Source: Rhynchonema sp. JSB1_4
Taxonomy: Eukaryota; Nematoda; Chromadorea; Monhysterida; Xyalidae
Length of the DNA: 64,000 bases
NCBI GenBank assembly: GCA_030248065.1
Contig: JASAMV010000663.1
Coordinates: 1-64,000, forward strand
Direction: 5' to 3'
The notes beneath the pieces are model-generated. The model was not told the origin of the DNA. It saw only the letters and a program-made list of their open reading frames with translations, and did not search any database. The translations under genes were made by a program, and so were the position numbers. Numbering within the stretch: position 1 is the first letter of the stretch; every line of letters begins with the position of its first letter. Of the stretch, positions 12,997 to 23,934 are shown piece by piece.

Positions 12997-15900
12997 ATGA
13001 TGCACCATGCACCAAGCTTGGATCAGGACGCTGAGCCAAGTTGCACTCTTTTCAAGGGACAGGACGCTGACCCAAACCATAGGAAACATATGGATCCCCC
13101 GGGATCGGTTGGCGAGTCCGCATTAGCAGATGAGCAGCCAAACCAAGATAAGGAATTTAGGGACGTGGACGCGGATCAATCTGCAACTGGGGTTGGGATT
13201 GAGGTCGCGGACAGCGATATGAGTAATATGCAGAACGGAAGCCGTCAGAAAGTACGCTTTGATTTACCCACGGCACCGTCCTCTATATGTTCAGATGATG
13301 ACGACTCGGGTAGCATCCGGTTGCTTCCTGATTCCGATGATTCTATGGACTATAAGAATACGTCTGATAGGTTGCGACAGCTGCTAAGCCAGTCGGAGGA
13401 ATCCTATTCATGGGCAGAGTTAGTGGAGCAACAACTCTCTAAACCCTCCGTAGTGGAGAATGAGGTGTGTGAAGATGGATACGAGGCAGGGGATGAAGCC
13501 CAGGTGGAGCCCGCCCAGGAGGGACAGATACGTACTGAAGGGATGGTTCATAGGGGACTAGTGGCCTTGCCCACGTTGAACGAAACAGTAGAGATGTCAG
13601 GATTGGATGAGATAGAACACGCTATGCAAAATAGGGACGGAAGCACGGACGAGGCGACTGCCATCGACCGTGGTGAGTCATTCATAGGCACGGATCAGCA
13701 GAACCAAAGAGGTTCCACACCAATTATGATTGGATATGATGTCGTGACTGACGATAAGATGAAGGCACACCCCTTGTGCAACTATGGGTCCGTGGGAGAG
13801 ACCGTAGGATTGTTGGCTGAAGCCGTCGCCATTCGACAGGATCTAGAATCCGGGTCGACCAGCGTCGAATTCATCAACGGCAAATTGGCTAAAGAGACAG
13901 GGGAACATTCGGCGAGCCCGGTGTTCGCTATTGAAGCAGAGGTACGCGATCCCTTCGGTGGGGTGCCTAAGGAACAGAGACACCAGCCTGTCCGGTCGAA
14001 TACGGCACCACCAGTGGTTGCGTCCTCGAATGATCCATGTGACAGACAGGAGGCATCTATGCCTTCGACGATTGAGGTTGCTGCGACGGCAGGCGCCAGT
14101 GAGGAAGCAAGGCTGCCTACCTCAGCCAAAGCCTCTAAGATAAGTAAGACACCTAAGCATGGTATGGATGATACCGCTGAAATGAATAGGGTTATTCATG
14201 ATAACAAGAGTGATGTTTCACTGCCCGAGGTGCGGTCGAATACCCGCCCGGTCTGTGATAATAACATGGGTAACGCGAATAGGAGCAATAAGAATAGTTC
14301 AGTTCCGAACCCCAAGAATGGTGAAACACCATCGGGCGGAACTGAAGAGATAAGAACGAATGAAAGAGAAAGTCGTGTCAGTAGCCCTAATCCGGATACT
14401 GCACGAAAGGAGGTGATAGCACCGCTCCGGGTGCTGAGCTCTGATGATTCTTCGTCATCAGGCCTGACGAGCCCGAGTAGATATCATGGTACGACAGGAT
14501 ATAAGATATGTACAAGTGATGTTTCACAAAAGATCACATTGGACAAGAATTATATGCTTCCGAAGTCGATAGTATGGGGAAGTACGGCCTCTTCCAAGGC
14601 GTACTCGTCGATTCGGTTTGAGTCCTTGACCGACGTCATGGTGCGTGGCATCAGGGATTCCGATTTCGTGCCTGAATTGAAAGGGAAAGCTAAGAAGAGG
14701 GCTGATTATGTGTGGAGGAAAGGGATTGATCCTCTATTGGGTATCCCGCGGAAGGAACTAGTACCTACAGGGGACGACGATGTGGAACTATGCTTGATGG
14801 CTAGGAACAGCGTGTCACTGGCTGACCTGACGTGTGCCAGACTCTATAAGGAAGGACATGAGCTTAGTGCCCATCCTGAGGTTATGAAACGAGCGCTTCG
14901 TGTGAACACGCTGGCGTATAGGTACCGATATAGGGTCCAGCTAAGTCAGGATAAGCCAGGTGTCTTCATTACCCCTGGGAAACTAGATCTGCCAGTGAGA
15001 TTAAGGAACAAACGTCGACTTACGGGTTTCGATCCATCGTATCTCGATGGTATCGATACCAGAAGGCCATATGAAGTAGACCCGGTCATGATTGCGAAAT
15101 ACGATCCTCGTCGGTCGACGCATGGGTGCGTCAACGGCCTGGAATGGGGTAAAGTGAAGGTTTATTGGGTTAAAAGTAAAGCAATAAACAAATTAAGCAA
15201 GTCATGGAAGGAAGGTCATAAGAAAGGAGGTTCTCAGATCCCAAATCCTGATCTGAGTGGAGGTCCAGACCATATGCTAGTTTTAGAGTTAGAGCCCTGC
15301 AATGTGCCCGGTAGTGTTTGTGGGTATTCTGCATACTTCAGTTATATGCACGGCGAGTTCTTATTCGATATGAACTCGACCGAAGTAGGTATCCGAAGGG
15401 AAGTGCAGGCCTGATTGCGCGAGTCAAGCCATTGTATTTACGCCCCGTTCGCCCCTTGCGAACTCAGGGAGTTCCGAGTGGGAGCGGAATACGAAGCCGA
15501 TATGGTGGAGAGGGATGCCGCTTATATGTGTGATGTAACGATCAATTCCGCTGAGGAATGGACGGACTCAGAGGACGTATGGCATGTCCCAGCCAAAGAG
15601 GCAGGAGGTATTCCGAGACCGACTAGGAAACTAAAGCGCAAACAACAGGCGTGGAGAACGTATCGCATAGCCAAAGTTTATGATTCGTCTGGTTATGACG
15701 CCACCTCATTCGGTGGGAGAGAGACGGGCCAGCGCACGCGTCAACGCTGCATGATTAATACGGAAGCTATGTGCTCTGAAGATGGGACGGCGGAACGGGC
15801 CGGAGCGTATACCAAAAGTGGCGAACCGCTAGCCGCTAGGAAGTTAGGTGGGAACGACGGTAGCCAGGTTGTTCTTCAATCTGACTCCCCTAGTGACCAA

Positions 15901-16194
15901 CATGCAAACAACCACGTGGTGGGTAGTGTACACCAGGATCTATGTTTAGTGAAGAACCCAGACGAGCAAACCATAATAAGTCATAATAAGATAGACCCTG
16001 ATACGGATAAGTCACCAACGACCAATCCACGTATACGCATCTCAACCCAACCACACCGCCACCGCTTTACTCATATACCTCATACCCATAGCTTGGCACA
16101 CGTAAATCGAATTCCCCAGAGCCGCGTTTATTTTGCTATTTTGAAGGTTACAGCCTTTTTTCATATACCTGGACGATGCGCTTCTAAGATTTAG
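12997..16194 (+). CDS. Long intronless ORF of unknown function with one in-frame TGA (possible retroelement gag-like gene)
   Basis: From the tandem ATGs at 12997/13000 the frame is open to TGA at 15412-15414 (805 residues) and then continues in the same frame to 16194 (another 259 codons). The first ~500 residues are acidic, polar and probably disordered (DDDDSG, SEESYSWAELVEQQ). The next ~300 look folded and basic (KAKKRADYVWRKGIDPL; KRRLTGFDPSYL; GLEWGKVKVYWVKS). No CCHC knuckle, protease, reverse transcriptase or integrase motif was found, and no flanking long terminal repeat. An intron-free 3.2-kb frame in a neighbourhood of genes with short exons suggests a retroelement, or a retroposed or recently arrived gene. 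The internal TGA could be a readthrough site, a decay mutation or a true end. I do not recognise the family. Confidence 0.55.
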
Positions 16195-16964
16195 CCTGTG
16201 TTGTGAAAGGTATGTACTTCTAGTATTTTTAGTATGCATTCCTTACGTCACAGATGTTTTGACTGACATTTATTCTCTTAAAGTAGCCGATTTTCACATG
16301 TATAACCAGACAGTCTAGTTCAACCGCAGGCACCCGCGTATTTTTATGATATGAAATGTAACATTTCGCATTTTTCATATATACCGAGCTTGTGGTTAGT
16401 ACGTGGCTATAAATCATCCATGAAAATCATGCACCTTTGAAGATCTATTATTTCTGGTTATGACAGCTATGTATATGTGGCTGATGCAGCTTCGTTCCTC
16501 TGTGGCAGATGGCTAAAAAAATAAGAACAGTTTTGTTATCCGAGTTCTCGTGGTCACGACCGTTCCGCAAGGTTCAGCGCTCGGATGACTCAAAGTTCAC
16601 ATGAATCGTAACTGTTTTTGTCATCTCAGCACACGATGTGCGACCACGGGTACATTCACGCTGTTTACTTTTCACAATTCAGTTTGTTTGCTGTTGTACA
16701 CCTCGCTGTTGCATAAGTCTGGTTTCCATTGTGCGTTTTGTCTGTCATTGTAAAATTTTCGTCTGCATCAAACGAGCACTCATTGAATTTGTGATGGTAA
16801 GATTTGACTATCTGTCATCAGAAGTTGCAATCTTCCCGGACATCACTGTCATAAATGACCGTGTGAGGAAGAAAAGGCTTTAACATCACCGAAATTGGCT
16901 GGGTACTGAAATAAGACATTGCCGCGAACAAAATTTTAAAATCCATTCTTCCAAAAAAATCATC
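16195..16964. other. Intergenic region before the fucosyltransferase gene
   Basis: No coding sequence, repeat or RNA gene recognised. It should contain the promoter of the gene starting at 16965, but no specific element can be named. Confidence 0.4.
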
Positions 16965-19900
16965 ATGGCTCGACATGCGAACAGAACAACGCAACAGCTG
17001 ATCTTCCTCTTGATTCTTCTTATTGGCGTTTATGGTTGGTTGAAAATTAGTTTCGTCCCATAGTGACTTTTGTGATAGCAAAGTTGGTGGATCAGTCGGG
17101 CCTGTTACGGTCTTATGCTGCTGACGTGACTTTTATACAAGTAAAATGAAGCTGAAACATATCAGCGAAGCGTTCCTTAAATCAGTTTTCAGTGGTCTAC
17201 CGACGAAAGTACTCGGACCAGTTGGAACCAAGCGAAATCAGTGCCGAAACCTCACAGGCTCCTAGTACATCAAACTCTACAGGCTCGCGAAAATCTGCTG
17301 CTTCACAAAACGCCAGCGCGGACAATCCAACCGGTTTCATAACAATAAACACGATTGAAAACGGGAGGCTGGGAAACCACATGTTCATGTATGCGGCCTT
17401 GTTGGGTGAGTGAGACAGAGACTTCAGCCTAAATTGGCCTGTAGGTGCATATGCGTGGCCTTCGGCATTCATTGATGTGGGTTTTTACATTGGAACCACA
17501 CACCGTGTGATGTTTCAATAATATCCATCGTAAATTACCAAAAACCTTTCAGGCATCGCACAAAAAACCGGGAAGCGAGCGTATCTGCATTCGAAATTGC
17601 GTGTAACCTACGTGTTCCCGTACTTGACCGTTCGTCAAAACCAACAGATTCAGCCGTTGGATAGAAAACAGGTGACGCAAAAATTTGGAGGCGTCTCTCA
17701 AATGGGTAATCACCTTAATCACTTTCATCAGCGGTTTATATCTTTCAAGTATACTGTAAGGTCAATTCCGGTCCGGCGGGCAAGTTCAACTTGGCAATTA
17801 CGCAACTGGGTGATGGGAACTTCATATTAAACGGATTCTTTCAAAGCTGGAAGTACTTTCACGATATTCGCGATCAAATGAAGTTGGAATTTCGGTGAGA
17901 ATTATAAACTTTTAATGGACTTTGAGATTTTTTTGTCGCGATTTGTATTTCAACCGCTTCATCTGGTGAGTGTTTGTTCTCAGATTCAGCGCAGCAACAG
18001 AACAAAACTGTCTGAGAACCTTGGAGCAAGCCAGCGGTTGTGTATCAATTGGTGTGCATTTGAGACGAGGTGCGGGGGGGAGGGGTGGATGCTGTTACTG
18101 TTCTTTTATTTGTTGTAATTTATCTGTCCAGCGAATCGCATTCTTGCAATATATGAATGGACTGATAAGTAGATAGATGTCGGCTGGTCAGTATTCAGTT
18201 ACAAGCTCGACAAAGTCACGTGACCAACACTGGTCAGACATGATTAATAAGGTTAATATGCTGAAAACCAGCAATTGCGGTTTTGTCCCTATTTTCTTCC
18301 CGATTGCGCTTGAATACTATTTTGCACTTCAGTTTCGAAAAAATTAATATATCCATTTTTTAGGCGATATGACGATGAAGAACGACTATGAACCAGCCAG
18401 TGCTGAGTACTTTGCCGAAGCAGTCAAATGGTTCAGGGACAAGTGAGGAAAGACATTTAGACTCTTCAATTTTTTTCCACGATTGTGTATGAGAATTTAC
18501 TACATGAAAAATAAAACAGGGAGGGTGGTGCAGAACAGTTGATGGATTTTTTTAGACTTTTGAATATATCACTTTGACAAAGGAAAAACCCAATCCTGTG
18601 TACCGTATGTCGACTGCTTGCCTTAAAGAAATGAAAAAATTTATCGTAAGGCCCAACTATACTGCGTTCTCTCACGAACATGAAACAAATTTTCCCACGC
18701 TTATTGGTTCTCGCGCGCTCGCCAGCCAATCAACGCGCGAGAATTTGTTTCGTGTTGCGTGAGAGAACGAAGTATAAGTTGGGCCTAGGGCGCCCTTAGT
18801 CATATATCATAGTCACAAACAGTCATAGTGGAAAATGGAAAATGAAAATGAAGAGAATAATCGACGTCCAAGTTTTCCATTTCCATTTTCCAAAATGACT
18901 AAGGGCATATTGGAAAATGGAAAATGGAAATGAAACTGCAGCAGTCATGCTTTGACATGGGACAAAACATTTCTGTTCCGCTCAGTTCTCGGCCGCTGAT
19001 TGGTCAGATTTTAGACAGAAAATATTTTGTTTCATTTCCATTTTCCATTTTCCAATGTGCCCTTAGTCATACTGGAAAATGGAAATGGAAAACTTGGACA
19101 TACAGTAGAATATTTTTCATTTCCATTTTCCACTATGACTAAGGGCGCCCTAAGTCTGAAAACAGCTCGTCTGCAACAGGGCAAGTATTTGGCATTTCAA
19201 AAATGTTTTGTGCACTCGTCATCATATTAATGACGTGCTGGTTTCAACGTCTGCGATGATTTTTGGTTCCCACAAACCTGTGAAGCAGACCAGGGTTGGG
19301 CAAAAAAAAATTTTTTTTAATTTTCAAAAAAAAAGGTTTTTGAAAAAATTTTCTTTTAAAGAAATTTTTCTTTAAATTTGTTCGGGGGAACAAAATGTTC
19401 TAAAACGTCCAAAAATGGCCTTTATGGGGGTCATTTTTTTGTCATTTTTTCTCAAGGGTCGAAAAGTTTTCTTCACAAAATCACCTTTAGGGCATGTATT
19501 TGGTACCTAAGATACCCAAATGATGTTATTATACCTTCCCGTGATGCATGGGACACAGTGTGCATGTACCTACGTGGACCCGGAGTTTTCCACTTAAAGC
19601 CCCCCCGAATAGAGCCCTCGGGGACTCTAAGTGGAAAATTTTCCACTTAAAGCCCCCGGAGGCTCTAATTGGATTTATTTTTTTACGGACCATTGATTTT
19701 ACATCGAAAAGTAAACTTGCCAAAATAGTTCAAACTAGTGTAAGAATGACCAAAATACCGCACTTTTCTGTTGTTTTACCAACGTTTTGCCACGTTTAGA
19801 TGAAGATCCTATCAATCAGGTTGAAATATGGTAACAGAATGTCGCTGGGCTAAAGTGTCTCTACCGACAACGATGAAAACACCCAGTTTTTCGCTTAAAG

Positions 19901-21329
19901 CCCCCGAGGGCTGTAAGTGGAAACGTTTCCACTTAAAGCCCCCGGGGGCTCTAATTAGATTTTTTCTTTCTGGTCGGAGGGTCCATTTTCCACCAATTTC
20001 CGCATAGAGCCCCCGGGGCTTTAAGTGGAAAACTCCGGTGCTTCGATGTCATACCCCATCAGGTCGGTCATATACGACTGATTCAGCTACCCGACAAGTA
20101 TTTCTGTAGTTTATATTCTCAATTCTGGTGGTTTATGAGTGAATCTTGCTTATTCGGCCACAAACTGTTGTGTCCGATACCACAGAGCAGCAATCATCGG
20201 TCCATAACAAGCACAGACTGTTGGATCGCACCTAAATGACGTAAACACCCTTCATAAGTGATGCAAGCTAAGTCACAAAAGTGACTTGTCAATTAAAGTT
20301 GCATTTTTTCGCGTTTTTGCGCGTTTTTTAGGCAAATTTGGTAAAATCTCCCCGAATCTCAGACTTTTTTAAAAAAATTAAAAAAATTTTTTTTAGAAAC
20401 TTGTGAAAGAAATTTTTTTCCAATTCTGCTTGAAACGTCCATGCAGTAGGTGATAAAATTGGGAATTTCTATAAAAGTAGTATAGTCATTCTCAAACTAC
20501 ATAATCAGATACCGAAATCGATAATCGACGCTTTATAGTAAACGTACATAACTTGCCAGATTATCTTCGGCCAAGTGTCTGCATTATTTGGTTGTCGGTG
20601 ACGACATAGCCTGGAATCTGCACAACAAGCCCGATGCACCCAAAGGGTCGACAATCACCATTTTGCCAAAGAACTCAATCGACCACGATCTATGTGTGTT
20701 GGCAAAGTCCAATCACGTCGTCATGTCTGTTGGTAAGGTTATTCGGCGATTAGTGTCTCTCTCCAGTACGCCAATAACTCATGCCACAAGCACGGCATGT
20801 AGTATCCAATCCACTGTGCTATTGGTCGCACATAAGAATTGGTCAAACCTTTTTCTGAATCGTGAAGCAGGAAAGTGACGGGGCAGTGACGTTGCATTGC
20901 GCGATCACACACAAAGAATGCAGTCAGTAAAATGTTTCAGACCCGCAGCAACGTGGGTGCTCTGCTGGATTATTTTCAGATGAAAATGTTTTATGAGAGT
21001 CGCATATAGCACAGTGGTTAAGAGTGACTGAACGTGAAAATCAGGATTGATTTGATGAATTCTTAAAGGCAAACCACGCAAACACGAGCCCGATTCGCCC
21101 AAAAAAAAAAAAAAAAAAAATCCCCCCCCCCCCAACCACCCCCCCCCCCCCCCCAATATGTGGTCATTGTGCGACCACTACCAATGTTTCAGGTTCGTAT
21201 GGCTGGTGGGGTGCGTATCTATCCGGTGGCTTGGTGACGTATCAGAAGAACTTTTCCAAGCCAAACTCTGGACTCAGAAAAATGTACAACGATGAGGACT
21301 TTTTTCTCCCCGAATGGACTGGATTATGA
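16965..21329 (+). CDS. Galactoside alpha-1,2-fucosyltransferase-like protein (GT11 family), complete
   Basis: GT11 enzymes transfer fucose from GDP-fucose to terminal galactose in the Golgi. Eight exons keep phase: 16965-17034, 17193-17405, 17553-17705, 17750-17894, 17984-18069, 18364-18442, 20560-20732 and 21193-21329 (TGA), giving 351 residues. Exon 1 encodes a short basic tail and a type II signal anchor (LIFLLILLIGVYVV), followed by a Ser-rich stem. GT11 motifs in order: GRLGNHMFMYAALLGIA near residue 80, FILNGFFQSWKYF, the GDP-fucose motif VSIGVHLRRGDM spread over exons 5-6, HYLVVGDDIAWN, and YGWWGAYLSGGLV near the end. The protein ends soon after that motif. Length matches the family. 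The intron 18443-20559 is packed with palindromic repeats. Substrate specificity cannot be read from the sequence. Confidence 0.92.
18648..18787. repeat. Palindrome, about 140 bp
   Basis: Inverted ends aggcccaactatac and gtataagttgggcct, continuing as cgttctctcacgaacatga against its complement. Lies in fucosyltransferase intron 6, directly abutting the next palindrome. Probably a small foldback element. Confidence 0.7.
18787..19152. repeat. Nested palindrome with (GGAAAATGGAAAT)-type arms
   Basis: Outer inverted ends tagggcgcccttagtcat / atgactaagggcgcccta. Inside, a second inverted pair (actaagggcatattgg / ccaatgtgcccttagt) repeats the same logic, and the arms consist of ggaaaatgg / ccattttcc arrays. 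It looks like a foldback element inserted into or derived from its own kind. Confidence 0.75.
19291..20435. mobile_element. Possible hAT-like element remnant (CAGGGTTGG end) containing an inserted repeat
   Basis: Begins cagggttgggcaaaaaaaaa, the same terminus as the elements at 56035 and 62404. A convincing right terminus is not found (best guess ccaattctg near 20435) and no 8-bp duplication is seen. The family 4 element at 19580-20038 sits inside it. Confidence 0.4.
19580..20038. mobile_element. Family 4 element, copy A (CCGGAGTTTTCC ends)
   Basis: Inverted ends ccggagttttccacttaaag and ctttaagtggaaaactccgg, with several internal repeats of the same tttccacttaaagcccc unit in both orientations. 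A close copy is at 25697-26162, where the flanks are TA/TA. Here the flanks do not match, so the insertion boundary is less certain. Confidence 0.8.
21100..21155. repeat. Homopolymer tract: poly(A) then poly(C)
   Basis: About 20 A followed by a run of C broken by a few A residues, within the last fucosyltransferase intron. Homopolymers this long may also be assembly-unstable. Confidence 0.8.
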
Positions 21330-21625
21330 TTATAAATTTTTGTTTGACTAGAAATTTTTGAGAAACCTACTATTTTTCGTAAACGTGTCCACCTGTGTAT
21401 ACAACGATTGTGCCAAATTGCATTTGAACTGTGATGCATATATCCAACTTTTCATTTTTATGGCATCGTGATCGATCTCACTCTTCTTAAGTTTGCTCAA
21501 GTTTTTCCAGGTTTATTGCCCATGTTTTAATAATAATTCTGCTTTTATTTCTTGTGTGCACTCTGCTGTATGATTTACACAAGCATTGGGATGAGACTTA
21601 CAAGCATAGGCACCCATAAAACAGT

Positions 21626-21843
21626 GGGTGGAATTTTCGAAACGGTCAGTTGGGCGTAAAGGTCGGTGTAAAGTTCGGTCGAAAGCTCGGTCGGCGTAGC
21701 TCGGTGTAAACGTGAAACATTGCCTGTTATTAACGTGGAATGTTTCAAGTTTACACCGAGGTCTATCACACTGAGCTGTCGACCGAGCTTTCCACTGACC
21801 TTTACACCCAACTGACCGTTACACCGTTTCGAAAATATCACCC
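21626..21843. mobile_element. MITE family 1, copy 2
   Basis: Same gggtggaattttcgaaacgg ... tttcgaaaatatcaccc palindrome as at 636, 218 bp, flanked by AGT (21623-21625, 21844-21846). Lies about 300 bp past the fucosyltransferase stop codon. Confidence 0.88.
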
Positions 21844-23934
21844 AGTAACTGCTCAAGCTTGTGGTGCTTACAAATATTACGCTTCCCCGAACATCCTCCC
21901 ACAACGGGCTTCCGAACAGGGGCACGCTCGTCATCAACTCAGTCAATGTCATTTATAATATTCATTCGGACTCATTTAGAGCTGCTTGGGTCTGTAGATG
22001 ACCAGTGTAGACCATTTGCGTTGGTCACAAAACAGTTAACCCATCTTCACGCACCGGCAACTGTGTGCAATGCATTGCAACGCAATACAGTTTGTGCAAA
22101 CCCAACATTGATGTAAAACGCATGCGGTAAGCCTTCGTTCCAACATGCTGTTGTTAGTATGTTTTTTAGTCCGGCCGTAAACCGGTTTTTCGTATGTGCG
22201 CACAGTTCTGTTGTGCAGCAAAAACCGACACGACATAATGTTTACAGGGTGCTTATTGCCTTTCATTTGCAGAGTTAAAGGTCTCCACCGCATTCCTTTG
22301 ACATGATTGGCAGAGGTAAACCAAACTATAGATGTGAAAAAAGATGTATTCGTTAATGTGACACCTTTCCGCGCTACGCTCAAACACTGCACCATCTCTT
22401 GTGTTGAGAAGGGACTGCGATAATTTCTTGGACCACTACTTCGAGTTTCACATGTGTCTTTCGCAGCCTGCATTTGACTATTTAATCTGCTTATTATTGT
22501 TCGATCTTACCACGGAGTTTGTTCGCTATGAACTGCCGGTACTGTTTCGCAAACGCCAAGCGAAAAGTACCGTAAGTCCCCAAGAGAAAACTTTGCAGAA
22601 ACTTACACTGAGCTTAACCACACAGTATGATGACCTTTCGACGTGCTGTGCCAAAAGGATTATCATCTCAAGTAATCTATCATGCTTACGCGTCAAACAG
22701 CCAGTCAAAAAAATCTCAGATCATTTTCTGGACAAAAAACAGCCAGATCTAGTCAACGCAGCTGTGTCTAACGTGGTTTTCCCCAACTGTTTTGCCCTAA
22801 AAAGTGTGTTTTGCACTCGCGTTAACAGGAGGTGTTAATCCATGATAAATATTTGCATTGCAAAGTGCCACTATCATACGCTCCAGTGCATACCATCACA
22901 GGTGCGCAGGCAAGCCTTGTAACCAGTTTTAGCGCATTCCTGCTGGTGAGTCTCAGAATGCACGGTTTGACTAATATTAATGTGGTCAACGCACATGGTC
23001 AATGCTGGTCGTCAACGCTGCCAAATGTCTGTAGACATTATTTCCTCGGCCTCATTTTGTGGCCGTTTTGGTCCGTCTGCGTTGAAGACCAAGCCTTGAC
23101 GACGGAACAATTAGGCCACAGTTTGGGCATTGAAAAAATGTTGTTTTATGTGTGCGCTGTGTTTCATGCCGGAGTTCTTGATCTATTTCACTACCAGAAC
23201 TGCAATAATGTCAATAAGACGTGTGGCATCATGAAGGTCACCATCAAGATTCTGACAATTTGCTTCGAAATGCTTAATTTGCGTGCGTGCAGAAGCCTGG
23301 GCAAAAATTAGCGCTGTTGTGTTTGGTTTGCAGAATGAAATTCATTTTCCATTTCATTGGTTTGAGTAAAATTCAATTATACCTGGTATGTGTGCAAATT
23401 GAACTGGTTCTTGGGATGATAGATATTCGTTTTATTTCTGTGCCCAAAATAACACGAATTTCTTTCGAGTTTGAAAATTTTGAGAAAGGTAGTAGACAGA
23501 ATTGTATATTCAAACACACAATACGTTAGCAATTGCGTCATTTCTTTGAATCATGTTTGTTTGTGCCCCATAAAGATAAAGAAACATGAGTCGGTACAAT
23601 GCCTGTGCATGCTGTGTCCGTTCTCAAGGTATTTCATTTCTTGCAGTTATTTCAAAAGCTTCCACTGTCGATTTCCCTTAGCTGACAATTTGCTTTTCAC
23701 GCATGTAAAGGCGAACTACATCAACATGAGCTCGATTTCGCAGCTGGCAGAATAGTGGAACATTCTTTCGTGGCTGCTGGTTTGGGAAAATGTTACACGT
23801 CGAAGAATACAAAATGGACCACGATGATTTTCTCTTCCCATACTACCCCCATTTCTTTGTGGAAATGTGTTTTGGTCTCGTTTTTTAATCGCATCAAATT
23901 TCAGGCAACAAATGTGAAAATCTTGAGTCTAAAA
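21844..23934. other. Intergenic region before the choline transporter gene
   Basis: About 2.1 kb. Two reading frames of about 145-160 codons overlap at 22401-23311, but they show no recognisable motif, codon pattern or splice structure, so I do not call a gene. A splice acceptor-like tttcag just before 23905 suggests a 5' UTR exon joining the coding start at 23935. Confidence 0.4.

Noticed and set aside
12545..16500. LTR pair flanking the long ORF
   Set aside because: The leader sequence (12545-12990) does not recur after 16194, and no polypurine tract or tRNA-primed binding site could be identified.
22401..23311. Two adjacent frames of 145 and 159 codons
   Set aside because: No motif, no compatible splice signals and ordinary intergenic composition; open by chance.
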